64,000 bases of DNA from positions 124,001-188,000 of the forward strand of contig NZ_JAKZGD010000005.1 of the NCBI RefSeq assembly GCF_022549495.1, read 5' to 3'. Source of the DNA: Acinetobacter sp. ANC 4805 (GTDB taxonomy: Bacteria; Pseudomonadota; Gammaproteobacteria; Pseudomonadales; Moraxellaceae). Position numbers and translations under genes: made by a program. The stretch's first letter is position 1. Each line of letters opens with the position of its first letter. Below, piece after piece: positions 47,515-56,216 of this stretch. The notes beneath the pieces were generated by a model. It ran no database searches, was not told the DNA's origin, and saw only the letters and a list, made by a program, of their open reading frames with translations.

Positions 47515-47544
47515 AAAAGAGTAGCTATTGGCTACTCTTTTTTA
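47515..47544 (+). terminator. suhB terminator
   Basis: AAGAGTAGC and GCTACTCTT pair around a five-base loop with a following T-run; it overlaps the 3' end of the convergent membrane-protein gene and may serve both. Confidence 0.88.
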
Positions 47545-47942
47545 TGTCTAATAATAAAAACACATAGAGCAAAATGAAAAAAGAATAGAACAAATATATT
47601 TATCATATATGCCCACATAAAAGGTGGTGCATGCATAGCACCGCTATATGCAATTAAAAGTTGTACAAAAGTAATGATACTTAAGATTGTACAACTCAAA
47701 AAAGGATGTTTTTGATTAAACGAAGTCGATGCTAGGAAATATGTAACGATAAAATAACTAGAAAAAAATAAAGAAATTAAAATTACACCATCTATGGGAT
47801 ATTGATAAATATACTCAGGCTCATGTTTGCTAAGGTACGGATCAATTTGAAAACCGAAATAGACAATATTGAGGCATCCGAGTAGCCAAAAGCTTATTAA
47901 TAATTTGATTAGTGATCGATGATTTTTAATTTTATTTTTCAT
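47532..47942 (-). CDS. Small multi-pass membrane protein of unknown function
   Basis: 136 residues with four hydrophobic segments (about 13-31, 50-70, 80-100, 108-130), a basic N-terminus and a basic tail, so an inner-membrane protein with both ends inside. AT-rich, no family recognised. Its 3' end shares the suhB terminator. The upstream gap to the divergent gene at 48043 is about 100 bases. Confidence 0.6.
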   Translation of the reverse strand: MKNKIKNHRSLIKLLISFWLLGCLNIVYFGFQIDPYLSKHEPEYIYQYPIDGVILISLFFSSYFIVTYFLASTSFNQKHPFLSCTILSIITFVQLLIAYSGAMHAPPFMWAYMINIFVLFFFHFALCVFIIRHKKE

Positions 47943-48042
47943 ATTGGTGGTCAGGTGGTATATTTTTTGTTAGAAATAATAATAGCTTAACTTAAGTTTG
48001 ACTTAAATGTTTCTTATAAATAGCAATGGAGTAAATATAATA

Positions 48043-48375
48043 ATGCAAACGATTTACCAAGATGATGCATTCTCTATCAAGACATACCATAACATTCCAG
48101 AGGATGATATTGAGCAACAAAATATTGATTTTTGGCTTATTATTGGTGACAAAACTTTTTTGGGAAGTGCTTTTACACTAGCAAATATTCAATATTTAAT
48201 GACTAAAGATAATAGAACAGGTGAATCTGCTTTTGGTACATATTTTTGGGCTTCAGATATGATCATTCTGAAGGAAATGACAGTTGAATGTTTGGTAAAA
48301 GCGATTCGGAATATCTTAAATGATCAATCTTTGAATATTGGGGAGATATTTACTCAAGTAGCCAATAATCCTTAA
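48043..48375 (+). CDS. Small protein of unknown function
   Basis: 110 residues from the ATG at 48043; GGAG lies about 13 bases upstream, and an in-frame ATG at 48007 would add 12. Acidic, without signal peptide, with DFWLIIGDKTFLGSAFT and MIILKEMTVECLVKAIRN. The style is that of small immunity or DUF-type proteins found between core genes, but no family is recognised. AT-rich compared with neighbours. Confidence 0.6.
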   Translation: MQTIYQDDAFSIKTYHNIPEDDIEQQNIDFWLIIGDKTFLGSAFTLANIQYLMTKDNRTGESAFGTYFWASDMIILKEMTVECLVKAIRNILNDQSLNIGEIFTQVANNP

Positions 48376-48444
48376 TTTTTTCTTTAGTTGTAATTAATAT
48401 ACAAAGAATAAAAGTGATCGAATAGAAAAAACCTATTAAAAAAG

Positions 48445-48472
48445 GTGACTTTTAAAATTATTCTGCTATAAT
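48445..48472 (+). promoter_or_regulatory. Promoter of the DEAD-box helicase gene
   Basis: GTGACT (48445-48450) and an extended -10 TGCTATAAT (TATAAT at 48467-48472) with 16-base spacing. Transcription would start near 48480, about 270 bases before the helicase start codon. Confidence 0.7.
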
Positions 48473-48479
48473 CCGCCCA

Positions 48480-48750
48480 CGCACTTAAATTCCAGTTCAT
48501 TACCTGAACATTCAGTTCTATTCATCATAAAGCGCACGCTGTCCATCGAGAGGACCACATCTTGCGCCCAAATCGCTTAGCGATTCTTCAGGTTGAAGCA
48601 GTAATCAAGCGTGCGTTTAGTCCACATCGTCGTTATTCGGATCGCCGCTGAACTTCATCTATTTTCAGCTTGAGTCGCTTTGCCGCTTGTTGCCGATGTC
48701 TATTTTTTTGAATTTATTAAAATGGAGCACCCATTAGGGTGAAACTCTCT
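48480..48750 (+). ncRNA. Structured 5' leader of the DEAD-box helicase mRNA
   Basis: A stretch of over 360 bases lies between genes; about 270 bases would be transcribed as leader. CGCACGCT (48533-48540) pairs exactly with AGCGTGCG (48608-48615), enclosing three hairpins: GTCC/GGAC (48541-48555), AATCGC/GCGATT (48571-48585) and CTTCA/TGAAG (48586-48598). A further hairpin, GCTGAA/TTCAGC, spans 48647-48669. Helicase genes of the CsdA/DeaD type often have long leaders tied to autoregulation or cold shock; that link is inferred. Confidence 0.65.
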
Positions 48751-50724
48751 ATGAGCAAAACTTTTGCCGAATTTTCTTTACACGAAACCTTACAACAAGC
48801 GCTTGAAGGTTTAGGTTTTACCACACCAACTCCTGTGCAAGAACAAGCGATTCCCGCTGCGTTAGAAGGGAAAGATTTATTAGTTTCGAGCCAAACTGGT
48901 TCAGGTAAAACAGCTGCATTCTTACTCCCTACATTGAATGCTTTAGCTGGCGAAGAAGCTTTTGTTTCTTTTAAAGACCGTATGAAAGCTGTAACACAAC
49001 CAACTATTTTGGTTATTTCTCCTACACGTGAATTGGCTCAACAAGTTAGCCAAGATGCGATTGCATTTGTACGTCACATGAAAGGTGTTCGTATTGCTGC
49101 AATTATGGGTGGCATGCCTTTTGGTAAACAAATCCAACAGCTTAAAGGTGCGCAAGTTGTTGTTGCGACCCCAGGTCGTTTACTTGACCTTGTAAACCGT
49201 CGTCAAATTAAACTTGATAAAGTTGAATCATTAATTGTTGATGAAGCTGACCGTATGCTTGATCTAGGTTTCTCTGAAGACTTAGAAGCGATTGGTGAAT
49301 TAGCTGCAAATCGTAAACAAACATTAATGTTCTCTGCTACTTTTGCTGATCGTATTATCCGTCTTGCTGAACGCATGATGAATGATCCACAACGTATTGC
49401 AATTGAAACTGGTCATAGTACCAACACTGATGTAACTCAAACATTACATTGGACTGATGGTTTCGAACACAAGAAAAAATTACTTACGCATTGGTTATCT
49501 GACGAATCAGTAGATCAAGCTGTTGTATTCGCAAGCACGCAAGAAGATACAGACATGCTTGCTGAAGAATTAGCTGAAGCGGGTCACTCTGTTGTTGCAT
49601 TACACGGTGCAATGCCACAAACCGTTCGTAACCGTCGTTTACGTAGCATTCGTGAAGGTCGTGCAAAAATCTTGGTTGCAACTGACGTTGCAGCGCGTGG
49701 TTTAGACGTACCAACAATTTCACACGTAATCAACTTCGGTTTACCGATGAAAAATGAAGACTATGTACACCGTATTGGTCGTACAGGTCGTGCAGGTCGT
49801 ACGGGTCAAGCTGTTACTTTAGCGACTTACCGTGAGCGTGGCAAAATCCGTGCTTTAGAAGATTACTTAGATGCACGTTTAAATGTATCTGAAATCGAAG
49901 GTTTAGAGCCATCTCCACCTCCTGCTCGTTCAGGTCGTGATGGTGGTGGTCGCGGTCGTGATGGCGGTGGTCGTGGTCGTGGCGGCCGTGATGGTGGTCG
50001 TGGTGGTTTTGGCGGCGGTCGTCGTTTTGAAGGCGAAAGCAATTTCAAACGTCGTGAAGGCGGTGAAGATCGTCCACGTCGTAGCTTCGATGACAAACCA
50101 CGTGGTGAACGCCCAGCATTTGGTGGTGAAGATCGTCCACGTCGCGAGTTTAATTCAGATCGCCCACGTCGTGAAGGTGGTTTTGAAGACCGTCCACGTC
50201 GTAACTTTGATGACAAACCACGTGGTGAACGCCCAGCATTTGGTGGTGAAGATCGTCCACGCCGTGAGTTTAATTCAGATCGCCCACGTCGTGAAGGTGG
50301 TTTCGAAGACCGTCCACGTCGTAACTTTGATGACAAACCACGTGGCGAACGTCCAGCATTTGGTGGTGAAGATCGTCCACGCCGTGAGTTCAATTCAGAT
50401 CGCCCGCGTCGCGAAGGTGGTTTCAATGATAAACCGCGTTTTGACTCAAATGATGACAATCGTGGTAACCGTGTAGATTATAAACCACGTCGTGAAGGTA
50501 GCTTCGGTGATCGTCCAAAACGTGATTTTGGTGATCGTCCTGCACAGCGCGAAGGTGGTTTTGGCGATCGTCCAAAGCGTAGTTTTGGTGGTGAAGACCG
50601 TCCAAAGCGTAGTTTCGGTGGCGAAGATCGTCCAAAACGTAGTTTCGGTGGCGAAGATCGTCCACGCCGTGGCGTACGTGAAGAAACTTTCGGTGGTGAC
50701 CGTCGTCGTAAAAACGATTTCTAA
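48751..50724 (+). CDS. DEAD-box ATP-dependent RNA helicase with repeated Arg/Gly-rich tail
   Basis: 657 residues. RecA-like core motifs in order: Q motif (TTPTPVQEQAIP), Walker A SSQTGSGKT, PTRELAQQ, TPGRLLDL, VDEADRM (DEAD), MFSATF, VATDVAARGLD, HRIGRTGRAGR. After about residue 390 the tail is basic and Gly-rich, with a 40-residue unit repeated about three times and a ten-residue unit (FGGEDRPKRS) repeated three times. This suits RNA binding as in RhlE/CsdA-type helicases of cold adaptation and ribosome assembly. The ATG at 48751 is chosen; a GTG at 48739 is in frame. Confidence 0.93.
   Translation: MSKTFAEFSLHETLQQALEGLGFTTPTPVQEQAIPAALEGKDLLVSSQTGSGKTAAFLLPTLNALAGEEAFVSFKDRMKAVTQPTILVISPTRELAQQVSQDAIAFVRHMKGVRIAAIMGGMPFGKQIQQLKGAQVVVATPGRLLDLVNRRQIKLDKVESLIVDEADRMLDLGFSEDLEAIGELAANRKQTLMFSATFADRIIRLAERMMNDPQRIAIETGHSTNTDVTQTLHWTDGFEHKKKLLTHWLSDESVDQAVVFASTQEDTDMLAEELAEAGHSVVALHGAMPQTVRNRRLRSIREGRAKILVATDVAARGLDVPTISHVINFGLPMKNEDYVHRIGRTGRAGRTGQAVTLATYRERGKIRALEDYLDARLNVSEIEGLEPSPPPARSGRDGGGRGRDGGGRGRGGRDGGRGGFGGGRRFEGESNFKRREGGEDRPRRSFDDKPRGERPAFGGEDRPRREFNSDRPRREGGFEDRPRRNFDDKPRGERPAFGGEDRPRREFNSDRPRREGGFEDRPRRNFDDKPRGERPAFGGEDRPRREFNSDRPRREGGFNDKPRFDSNDDNRGNRVDYKPRREGSFGDRPKRDFGDRPAQREGGFGDRPKRSFGGEDRPKRSFGGEDRPKRSFGGEDRPRRGVREETFGGDRRRKNDF
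50067..50420 (+). repeat. 120-bp tandem repeat in the helicase tail
   Basis: Period exactly 120 bases (40 codons): 50101-50220, 50221-50340 and part of 50341-50420, with only a few synonymous differences between copies; the preceding ~30 bases also match. Encodes DRPRR, DDKPRGERPAFGGE and NSDRPRREGGF segments. Confidence 0.92.
50566..50670 (+). repeat. 30-bp tandem repeat in the helicase tail
   Basis: Units of 30 bases start at 50566, 50596 and 50626, with a partial fourth at 50656, encoding DRPKRSFGGE-type decamers. Near-identical copies. Confidence 0.88.
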
Positions 50725-50748
50725 TCGTTAAAAACCGATAAAATGAAG

Positions 50749-50777
50749 AAGCCAGTTGAAAAACTGGCTTTTTTATT
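50749..50777 (+). terminator. Helicase gene terminator
   Basis: AGCCAGTT and AACTGGCT pair around GAAA and run into six T residues. Confidence 0.92.
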
Positions 50778-50804
50778 TAGGATTAGTCATGTAAAATTAT
50801 AAAA

Positions 50805-51050
50805 ATGTCTACTAATTCAAATTTTATAGAAGAAATGAATAAACTTAAACAAAATAAAAGTCTTTTAAGTCAAATATGGTCATTCATTTGTGGTGAAGGG
50901 TTGCCATGTCTATTTGTTATTTTAATGCTTTGTAATGGGTTATTTTTTGCATATGCACTTATTGCACGCAATAATACCGATTCTTTGAATGCAAGCTCAC
51001 AACATGAGTTGAGCACAGAAGTTGATAAAAAGAACAATTACATAAATTAA
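50805..51050 (+). CDS. Small single-pass membrane protein of unknown function
   Basis: 81 residues: a charged N-terminus (about 1-28), one hydrophobic segment (about 33-53; LPCLFVILMLCNGLFFAYAL) and a polar tail. No ribosome-binding site is clear at the ATG at 50805. AT-rich; function unknown. It could be a small membrane modulator or non-coding by chance. Confidence 0.45.
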   Translation: MSTNSNFIEEMNKLKQNKSLLSQIWSFICGEGLPCLFVILMLCNGLFFAYALIARNNTDSLNASSQHELSTEVDKKNNYIN

Positions 51051-51144
51051 TAATCTTCATACGTAGCATATCAAAATAAAAACAAGCGCTTAATCTTTCA
51101 GTGTATAGTATGCGTGCATAAAAAGTGCAGGAATGAATGCCAGT

Positions 51145-51963
51145 ATGAATAACAAATCTCCTCTCGATGCTGAAGCCCTAATTGAAGTTAAAAACTTGAG
51201 CTTTAACCGAGGGGAACGCGTCATTTATGATGATGTTAGTCTTAAAATTCGACGTGGTCAAATTACTGCAATTATGGGGCCTTCAGGAACAGGTAAGACC
51301 ACTTTGCTCCGTTTGATTGGTGGGCAGTTAATCCCTGATCATGGTGAAGTATTGCTCGATGGTAAGAATATTGCAGCCATGTCTCGTCCAGACTTGTTTG
51401 CTGCACGCGCACGTATGGGGATGTTATTCCAGAGTGGTGCGTTATTTACTGATATGTCAGTTTATGAAAATGTTGCATTTCCTATTCGTGCGCATACACA
51501 ATTACCAGAACATTTGATTGCTGAGTTAGTCGCTTTAAAGTTGGAGTCGGTTGGGCTACGTGGTGCTGAACCCTTAATGCCATCTGAACTTTCAGGAGGT
51601 ATGAATCGTCGTGTTGCCTTAGCGCGTGCGATTGCACTTGATCCAGAATTGATTATGTATGATGAGCCATTCGCTGGCCAAGATCCAATTGTTAAAGGTG
51701 TTCTAACACGATTGATTCGTTCTTTGCGTGAAGCTTTAGACTTAACAACAATTATTGTCTCGCATGATGTCGCAGAGACATTATCGATTGCTGATTATAT
51801 TTATGTGGTTGCTGAAGGCAAAATTCAGGGTGAAGGTTCACCTGAGCAGCTACAGGCACATGCTTCCCCATTTGTACGTCAATTTTTAACAGGCTCAGCT
51901 GAGGGTCCTGTTGAATATCAATTTACTCATCAAGCATATTTAGATAACGAGGTTCGTGTATGA
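51145..51963 (+). CDS. mlaF: Phospholipid ABC transporter ATP-binding protein MlaF
   Basis: 272 residues from the ATG at 51145 (MNNKSPLD), which I prefer to 51133 because of spacing from AGGA. Walker A GPSGTGKTT, signature LSGGMNRRVALARAIAL, Walker B LIMYDEPFAG, and the switch His in VSHDVAETL. Cytoplasmic motor of the MlaFEDB complex that maintains outer-membrane lipid asymmetry. First gene of the five-gene operon mlaFEDCB. Confidence 0.96.
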   Translation: MNNKSPLDAEALIEVKNLSFNRGERVIYDDVSLKIRRGQITAIMGPSGTGKTTLLRLIGGQLIPDHGEVLLDGKNIAAMSRPDLFAARARMGMLFQSGALFTDMSVYENVAFPIRAHTQLPEHLIAELVALKLESVGLRGAEPLMPSELSGGMNRRVALARAIALDPELIMYDEPFAGQDPIVKGVLTRLIRSLREALDLTTIIVSHDVAETLSIADYIYVVAEGKIQGEGSPEQLQAHASPFVRQFLTGSAEGPVEYQFTHQAYLDNEVRV

Positions 51964-52739
51964 ATACGATTGCCTGGTTAGGTAGACTCGTTATTGAGCG
52001 AATAAAGGGGATAGGTGCAGCATCACTTATGCTCATCCAGATTTTATTTTCAGCGCCTTCAAAGGGTGGCTTTCAACGCTTTGTCTATCAAATGCATCGT
52101 GTTGGGGTCATGTCTCTGCTGATTATTGCTGTGTCAGGTTTGTTTATTGGCGCTGTCCTTGGCTTACAGATGTATAGCATTTTGGTCACTTTTGGTAGTG
52201 AGGCGATGCTGGGTACAGCAATTTCACTGACTTTGTTACGTGAACTTGCTGCGGTTGTTGCTGCATTACTATTTGCAGGGCGCGCAGGCTCGGCTCTCAC
52301 TGCCGAAATTGGTTCAATGAAACAGAGTGAACAATTGGCCAGTATGGAAATGATTGGTGTTGATCCACTTCGTCAAATTGTGGCTCCGCGTTTGTGGGCA
52401 GGTATTGTGAGTTTGCCGATGTTGACTGTGATTTTTGCAACGATCGGTATCATTGGCGGCAAGTTGGTTGGCGTAGATTTTTTAGGTGCTGATGAAGGTT
52501 CTTTCTGGGGTGGTATGCAAAGTACAGTTCAGTTTGGGCATGATATTTTTAATGGCACTATTATTAAAAGTATTGTTTTTGCGGTGATTTGTACATGGGT
52601 TGCGGTCTATCAAGGTTATGCTTGTGATCCAACACCAGAGGGTATCGCGACTTCGATGACCAGAACGGTCGTATATTCTTCACTTTGTGTATTAGGTTTT
52701 GATTTTGTGTTGACTGCGGTCATGTTCGGAGGGATTTAA
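51960..52739 (+). CDS. mlaE: Phospholipid transport permease MlaE
   Basis: 259 residues, several membrane segments (for example VGVMSLLIIAVSGLFIGAVLGL and the C-terminal SSLCVLGFDFVLTAVMF). Family motif EIGSMKQSEQLASMEMIGVDP. Its ATGA start overlaps the mlaF stop by four bases, showing tight translational coupling. Inner-membrane permease of the Mla system. Confidence 0.96.
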   Translation: MNTIAWLGRLVIERIKGIGAASLMLIQILFSAPSKGGFQRFVYQMHRVGVMSLLIIAVSGLFIGAVLGLQMYSILVTFGSEAMLGTAISLTLLRELAAVVAALLFAGRAGSALTAEIGSMKQSEQLASMEMIGVDPLRQIVAPRLWAGIVSLPMLTVIFATIGIIGGKLVGVDFLGADEGSFWGGMQSTVQFGHDIFNGTIIKSIVFAVICTWVAVYQGYACDPTPEGIATSMTRTVVYSSLCVLGFDFVLTAVMFGGI

Positions 52740-53416
52740 TGAAATCACGTACTAGTGAGCTGGCCGTAGGTATTTTTGTGATTATCTTCGGTATCGCTCT
52801 ATTTTTTCTTGCGATGAAAGTGAGTGGTTTAGTAGGTACAAATCTACGTGATAGCTATAGCATGACAGCGCAGTTTGATAACGTAAATGGTTTGAAATCA
52901 CGTGCAAAGGTCACCATGAGTGGTGTGACCATTGGTCGTGTGGAATCGATTACGCTTGACCCTGTAACACGTTTAGCAACAGTTAAGTTTGATTTGGATG
53001 GTAAATTAACCAGTTTTAATGCTGAACAATTAAAACAAGTGCAAAAAAATGCATTAGACGAATTGCACTATAGTTCTGATTATCAACAAGCTGATGCAGC
53101 GAAACAAAAAGCAATGGAACAGCAACTTATCAGTAACATGACCTCCATCACCAGTCTGGATGAGGATGCTTATATTATGGTTGCAACCAATGGCTTGTTG
53201 GGTGAGAAATATTTGAAAGTTGTACCAGGTGGTGGTGTGAATTACTTAAAACGTGGTGATGCGGTTTCAAATACCCAAGGCACAATGGATTTAGAAGATT
53301 TAATTAGTAAATTTATTACTGGTGGTTCGAGTAAAGCCACAACAGGCTCGGCAACAACAGAAGGTTCAGCATCACAGCTAGCAGCAGCTGACGCAGAGCC
53401 ATCATTTGCTGAGTAA
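52739..53416 (+). CDS. mlaD: MCE-domain substrate-binding protein MlaD
   Basis: 225 residues. Single N-terminal membrane helix (LAVGIFVIIFGIALFFLAMKV) and an MCE domain (about 35-190; QFDNVNGLKSRAKVTMSGVTIGRV). GLLGEKYLKVVPGG is typical. Ser/Ala/Thr-rich tail. An insertion-like helix (about 95-125) distinguishes the Acinetobacter form from the shorter E. coli one. Overlaps mlaE by one base. Confidence 0.95.
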   Translation: MKSRTSELAVGIFVIIFGIALFFLAMKVSGLVGTNLRDSYSMTAQFDNVNGLKSRAKVTMSGVTIGRVESITLDPVTRLATVKFDLDGKLTSFNAEQLKQVQKNALDELHYSSDYQQADAAKQKAMEQQLISNMTSITSLDEDAYIMVATNGLLGEKYLKVVPGGGVNYLKRGDAVSNTQGTMDLEDLISKFITGGSSKATTGSATTEGSASQLAAADAEPSFAE

Positions 53417-53435
53417 TTCAGGTTAGGAGATTGAA

Positions 53436-54068
53436 GTGAATACATTATTGAAACAGACGCTAACAGCAAGCATTTTATCAACGATGCTTGCAAGTGCCGC
53501 ATTTGCAGCACCGACAGAGACCCCACCTGATTTTGTTAAACGTGTTGCTGATGGTCTAATTACACGTTTAAAAGCAGACCATGCTAAATTACAGAATAAC
53601 CCTGCTTTAGTGAAAACGATTATTCGTCAAAATCTTGACCCGTATGTTGATTCGCAATCATTTACACGTATCGTCTTGGGTACATATGCAAATAATCAAT
53701 ATACCACTGCTGCACAACGTGCTCAATTTGAACAAAATTTCCGTGCGGTCATTATCGAAAACTACGGTGGTGCTTTTGCAAAGTATACGAACCAAAGTTA
53801 CACCATGCGTCCGTTTAAATCGACTAATACTAAGAACCCAGTCGTGACTTTGGACTTCTCTCATAATGGTGAAAAGATTCCTGTATCATTCCAGTTAATT
53901 GATAAGGGCGATCAATGGAAAGTTCGTAATATCAATGTCTCTGGTATTGACTTGGGCTTGCAGTTCCGTAACCAATTCGCAGCAACCGTTCAGCGTAATG
54001 GTGGTGATATAAATAAAGCGATTGCAACGTTTAAACCAGATGCTGATGCTGCTGTTAGCAAAAAATAA
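53436..54068 (+). CDS. mlaC: Periplasmic phospholipid shuttle MlaC
   Basis: 210 residues from a GTG with AGGAG upstream. The signal peptide ends at ASAAFAAP. The mature domain (about 28-200) carries RVADGLITRL, FRAVIIENYGGAF and KWKVRNINVSGIDLGLQFRNQ-type elements (written in parts) of the MlaC/Ttg2D family. Carries lipid between the inner-membrane complex and the outer-membrane lipoprotein MlaA. Confidence 0.95.
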   Translation: MNTLLKQTLTASILSTMLASAAFAAPTETPPDFVKRVADGLITRLKADHAKLQNNPALVKTIIRQNLDPYVDSQSFTRIVLGTYANNQYTTAAQRAQFEQNFRAVIIENYGGAFAKYTNQSYTMRPFKSTNTKNPVVTLDFSHNGEKIPVSFQLIDKGDQWKVRNINVSGIDLGLQFRNQFAATVQRNGGDINKAIATFKPDADAAVSKK

Positions 54069-54079
54069 GTAGGTGAAGG

Positions 54080-54367
54080 GTGATTCAGTATATTGATCAA
54101 CAGTTGATTGTTTCAAAAACAATTGATTTTGCAAATGCGGAACAGGTTTATTTGACAGGTTTGAAGCATATTCAACAGCATAAGGAATTTCCTTTGGTTG
54201 TTGATCTTGCTCAGCTTGAACAGGGTAATACTTTGTCTTTAGCTGTTTTGGTGCAATGGTTGCGTCAAACACCAAATAATAAAGGTCTGCATTTTAAAAA
54301 TGTGTCTGAGAAAATGCTAAAAGTCATCCAAGCTTGTCATTTACAAGATGATTTAAAATTGATTTGA
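54080..54367 (+). CDS. mlaB: STAS-domain protein MlaB
   Basis: 95 residues from a GTG with AGG six bases upstream. A single STAS domain (FPLVVDLAQLEQGNTLSLAVL). MlaB binds MlaF and stabilises or regulates the ATPase. Last gene of the operon, followed by a strong palindromic terminator. Confidence 0.9.
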   Translation: MIQYIDQQLIVSKTIDFANAEQVYLTGLKHIQQHKEFPLVVDLAQLEQGNTLSLAVLVQWLRQTPNNKGLHFKNVSEKMLKVIQACHLQDDLKLI

Positions 54368-54388
54368 TGAAATCTTGTAGATTGAAAA

Positions 54389-54417
54389 ACAGAGTTAATA
54401 TTAACTCTGTTTTTTTG
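54389..54417 (+). terminator. mla operon terminator
   Basis: A 22-base perfect palindrome (ACAGAGTTAAT and its complement, no loop) followed by seven T residues, 22 bases past mlaB. Confidence 0.92.
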
Positions 54418-54424
54418 TTTTAAA

Positions 54425-54979
54425 ATGAAGACTAAGAGCATGTCTGATATACAAAGAAAAGGTTCGGTTATCCTTAATGCGGTGATCGGTAATGATCTAT
54501 TTAATGATGACTGCAATCTTTATTATTTTGAAAGAGAGGATGGGGTAAAAAGATATCAAGCTGTAATCACATTACAAAGTGATGTAAATCTACAAGTTAT
54601 TTTTTCAATACCTACAAATACAAATAATATTTATATTATGGTTTCTGATGGTGATACTCATTTAATCAGACAGCTATTTGCGATGCTAGAAGATAGTGAA
54701 GAACATGAACAAGTAGGCATTGGTTTCGTTCAGTTATTTAATGATATTCGTCTTATCGCGAATGATGTAAAAGGGATAATTCTATTACCAATTAACACAT
54801 CAAATATTTTAAATTTTTTACCTTATCAAATTGAAATTAAAGAAATAAATTATAATTTTATCTTGGTTGTTTTTTTAAGTACAAATGAGTATGTAGAATG
54901 GCAAACCAAAGGGCATGATGCTTTGATGGATTATTTTATTGAAAACGAAAAAGATCTTGTCTCATTTAATTTGTCATAA
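54425..54979 (+). CDS. Hypothetical protein, possibly SUFU-like
   Basis: 184 residues; start at 54425 or 54440, both with poor ribosome-binding sites directly after the mla terminator. No signal peptide. Acidic, with a C-terminal block FILVVFLSTNEYVEWQTKGHDAL that recalls suppressor-of-fused-like immunity proteins, a weak resemblance. AT-rich relative to the mla operon. Ends before a hairpin shared with corA. Confidence 0.5.
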   Translation: MKTKSMSDIQRKGSVILNAVIGNDLFNDDCNLYYFEREDGVKRYQAVITLQSDVNLQVIFSIPTNTNNIYIMVSDGDTHLIRQLFAMLEDSEEHEQVGIGFVQLFNDIRLIANDVKGIILLPINTSNILNFLPYQIEIKEINYNFILVVFLSTNEYVEWQTKGHDALMDYFIENEKDLVSFNLS

Positions 54980-54986
54980 ATTGATT

Positions 54987-55016
54987 AGAATATTTTGACC
55001 TTAGCCAAAATATTCT
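54987..55016. terminator. Convergent hairpin before corA
   Basis: AGAATATTTTG and CAAAATATTCT are perfect 11-base arms with an eight-base loop, between two convergent stops. T-tracts are weak on both sides. Confidence 0.6.
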
Positions 55017-55029
55017 GGATATAAAAACA

Positions 55030-56043
55030 TTAAATCCATTTCTTCCAGCGGAAGTAAATCATTGGCAATATTAAGAATGCCATCAAAATACCTGCAACCA
55101 CCATGAAGCTTAAATTACCATGTGCGAAAGGTAATTCATCCGTATTCATCCCATAAATACTTGCGATCAACATTGGTGGTGCAAGCATACTAGGTAAAAT
55201 TGAGAATCGACGAATCGTATCATTTTGCTCGGTGTTAATAAATCCAGACGTAGTATCCAGTAAGAATCGCACTTTTTGGAATAAGAAGGCATCATGTTCG
55301 ACCAGTGAGCGTACATCTTCACTGAGTTCTCGAATATCAGCATCGTAAATATGACTGCCCAAAGCACGTGGGCGAGAGAGGAAGGTCAGTACTCGGCGCA
55401 AGTCAATTAAGCAAAGTTGTGCCTTTCCAAGCATATCTTCTTGTTGTGCTAGCCGAGTAATCATGTCATCCAAGTCTAAAACTTTCTCTCGGTGATGATT
55501 ATTCAGAACTTCTGTAGAGTATCTTTCCAAGTCCTTGTGGATATCTTCTAAGATATCCGCAAGCTCATCCAATTTAGCTTCTAATAATCCTAATAAGATC
55601 CAAGTCGGGTCTTTATAGTCCATGTCATAGTCATTGCGACGTGCGCGTGCGCGGAAAGCACGAAAAGCAACAAGCTTTTCACCACGCATCGTAAATAAAC
55701 GATCTTTATGTAAAATAAAGGCAACAGTTTGTACCATTGCGAGCATATGCAATGACTCATCTGTATCGCCATCGACCTGATAGTTTTTATTCTTTGTTAA
55801 AAAATATGTACTGATATGCAAAATACCATCATCATCACGGTAAAATCGTGCAGATGAGGAAATGTCTTCAAGTGACTTTAATGTAGGTAAGTTTCGCTCA
55901 TAGGCATCCAATACCCATTGTTGTTCTTCTTGAGATGGAGCAATCAGATCAATCCAAACCAGCTCGGGGTGGAGATCAAAACTCCCATTGATTGTTGCAT
56001 CTTCTAGACTACCGCGCTCTGTGGCATAAAAGGCTTCAAGCAT
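55030..56043 (-). CDS. corA: CorA-family divalent cation transporter
   Basis: 337 residues. A long cytoplasmic helical domain (about 1-275) ends in two membrane helices. The signature SIYGMNTDELPF (GMN) sits at the end of the first, and the second is LSFMVVAGILMAFLILPMIYF. Forms pentameric Mg2+ (or Co2+, Ni2+) channels. No leader-type Mg regulation is visible. Divergent from the LOG-family gene by about 170 bases. Confidence 0.94.
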   Translation of the reverse strand: MLEAFYATERGSLEDATINGSFDLHPELVWIDLIAPSQEEQQWVLDAYERNLPTLKSLEDISSSARFYRDDDGILHISTYFLTKNKNYQVDGDTDESLHMLAMVQTVAFILHKDRLFTMRGEKLVAFRAFRARARRNDYDMDYKDPTWILLGLLEAKLDELADILEDIHKDLERYSTEVLNNHHREKVLDLDDMITRLAQQEDMLGKAQLCLIDLRRVLTFLSRPRALGSHIYDADIRELSEDVRSLVEHDAFLFQKVRFLLDTTSGFINTEQNDTIRRFSILPSMLAPPMLIASIYGMNTDELPFAHGNLSFMVVAGILMAFLILPMIYFRWKKWI

Positions 56044-56216
56044 GTCTTTTTTCCTCGCGCAGCCAATGTAAGATTTTCAGCATTGTGCTGACAACCAGCG
56101 TGTATTTTAGACAAGGATGAAACGAAAAACACTTGCCTAAACGTTAATTTCTAAAAAAATCTTGTTACATAGCCTACTTTATCAGCATGACAGTTATATA
56201 AAATGGTTTTAATTGT

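Noticed and set aside
49863..50476. Long Arg/Pro/Ser-rich and Val-rich open frames opposite and alongside the helicase tail
   Set aside because: They follow the repeats of the helicase coding frame in other frames, have no start signals or family features, and are shadows of low-complexity DNA.
50067..50670. CRISPR-like direct repeats
   Set aside because: The repeats are contiguous, in frame with the helicase, a multiple of three long, and have no spacers.
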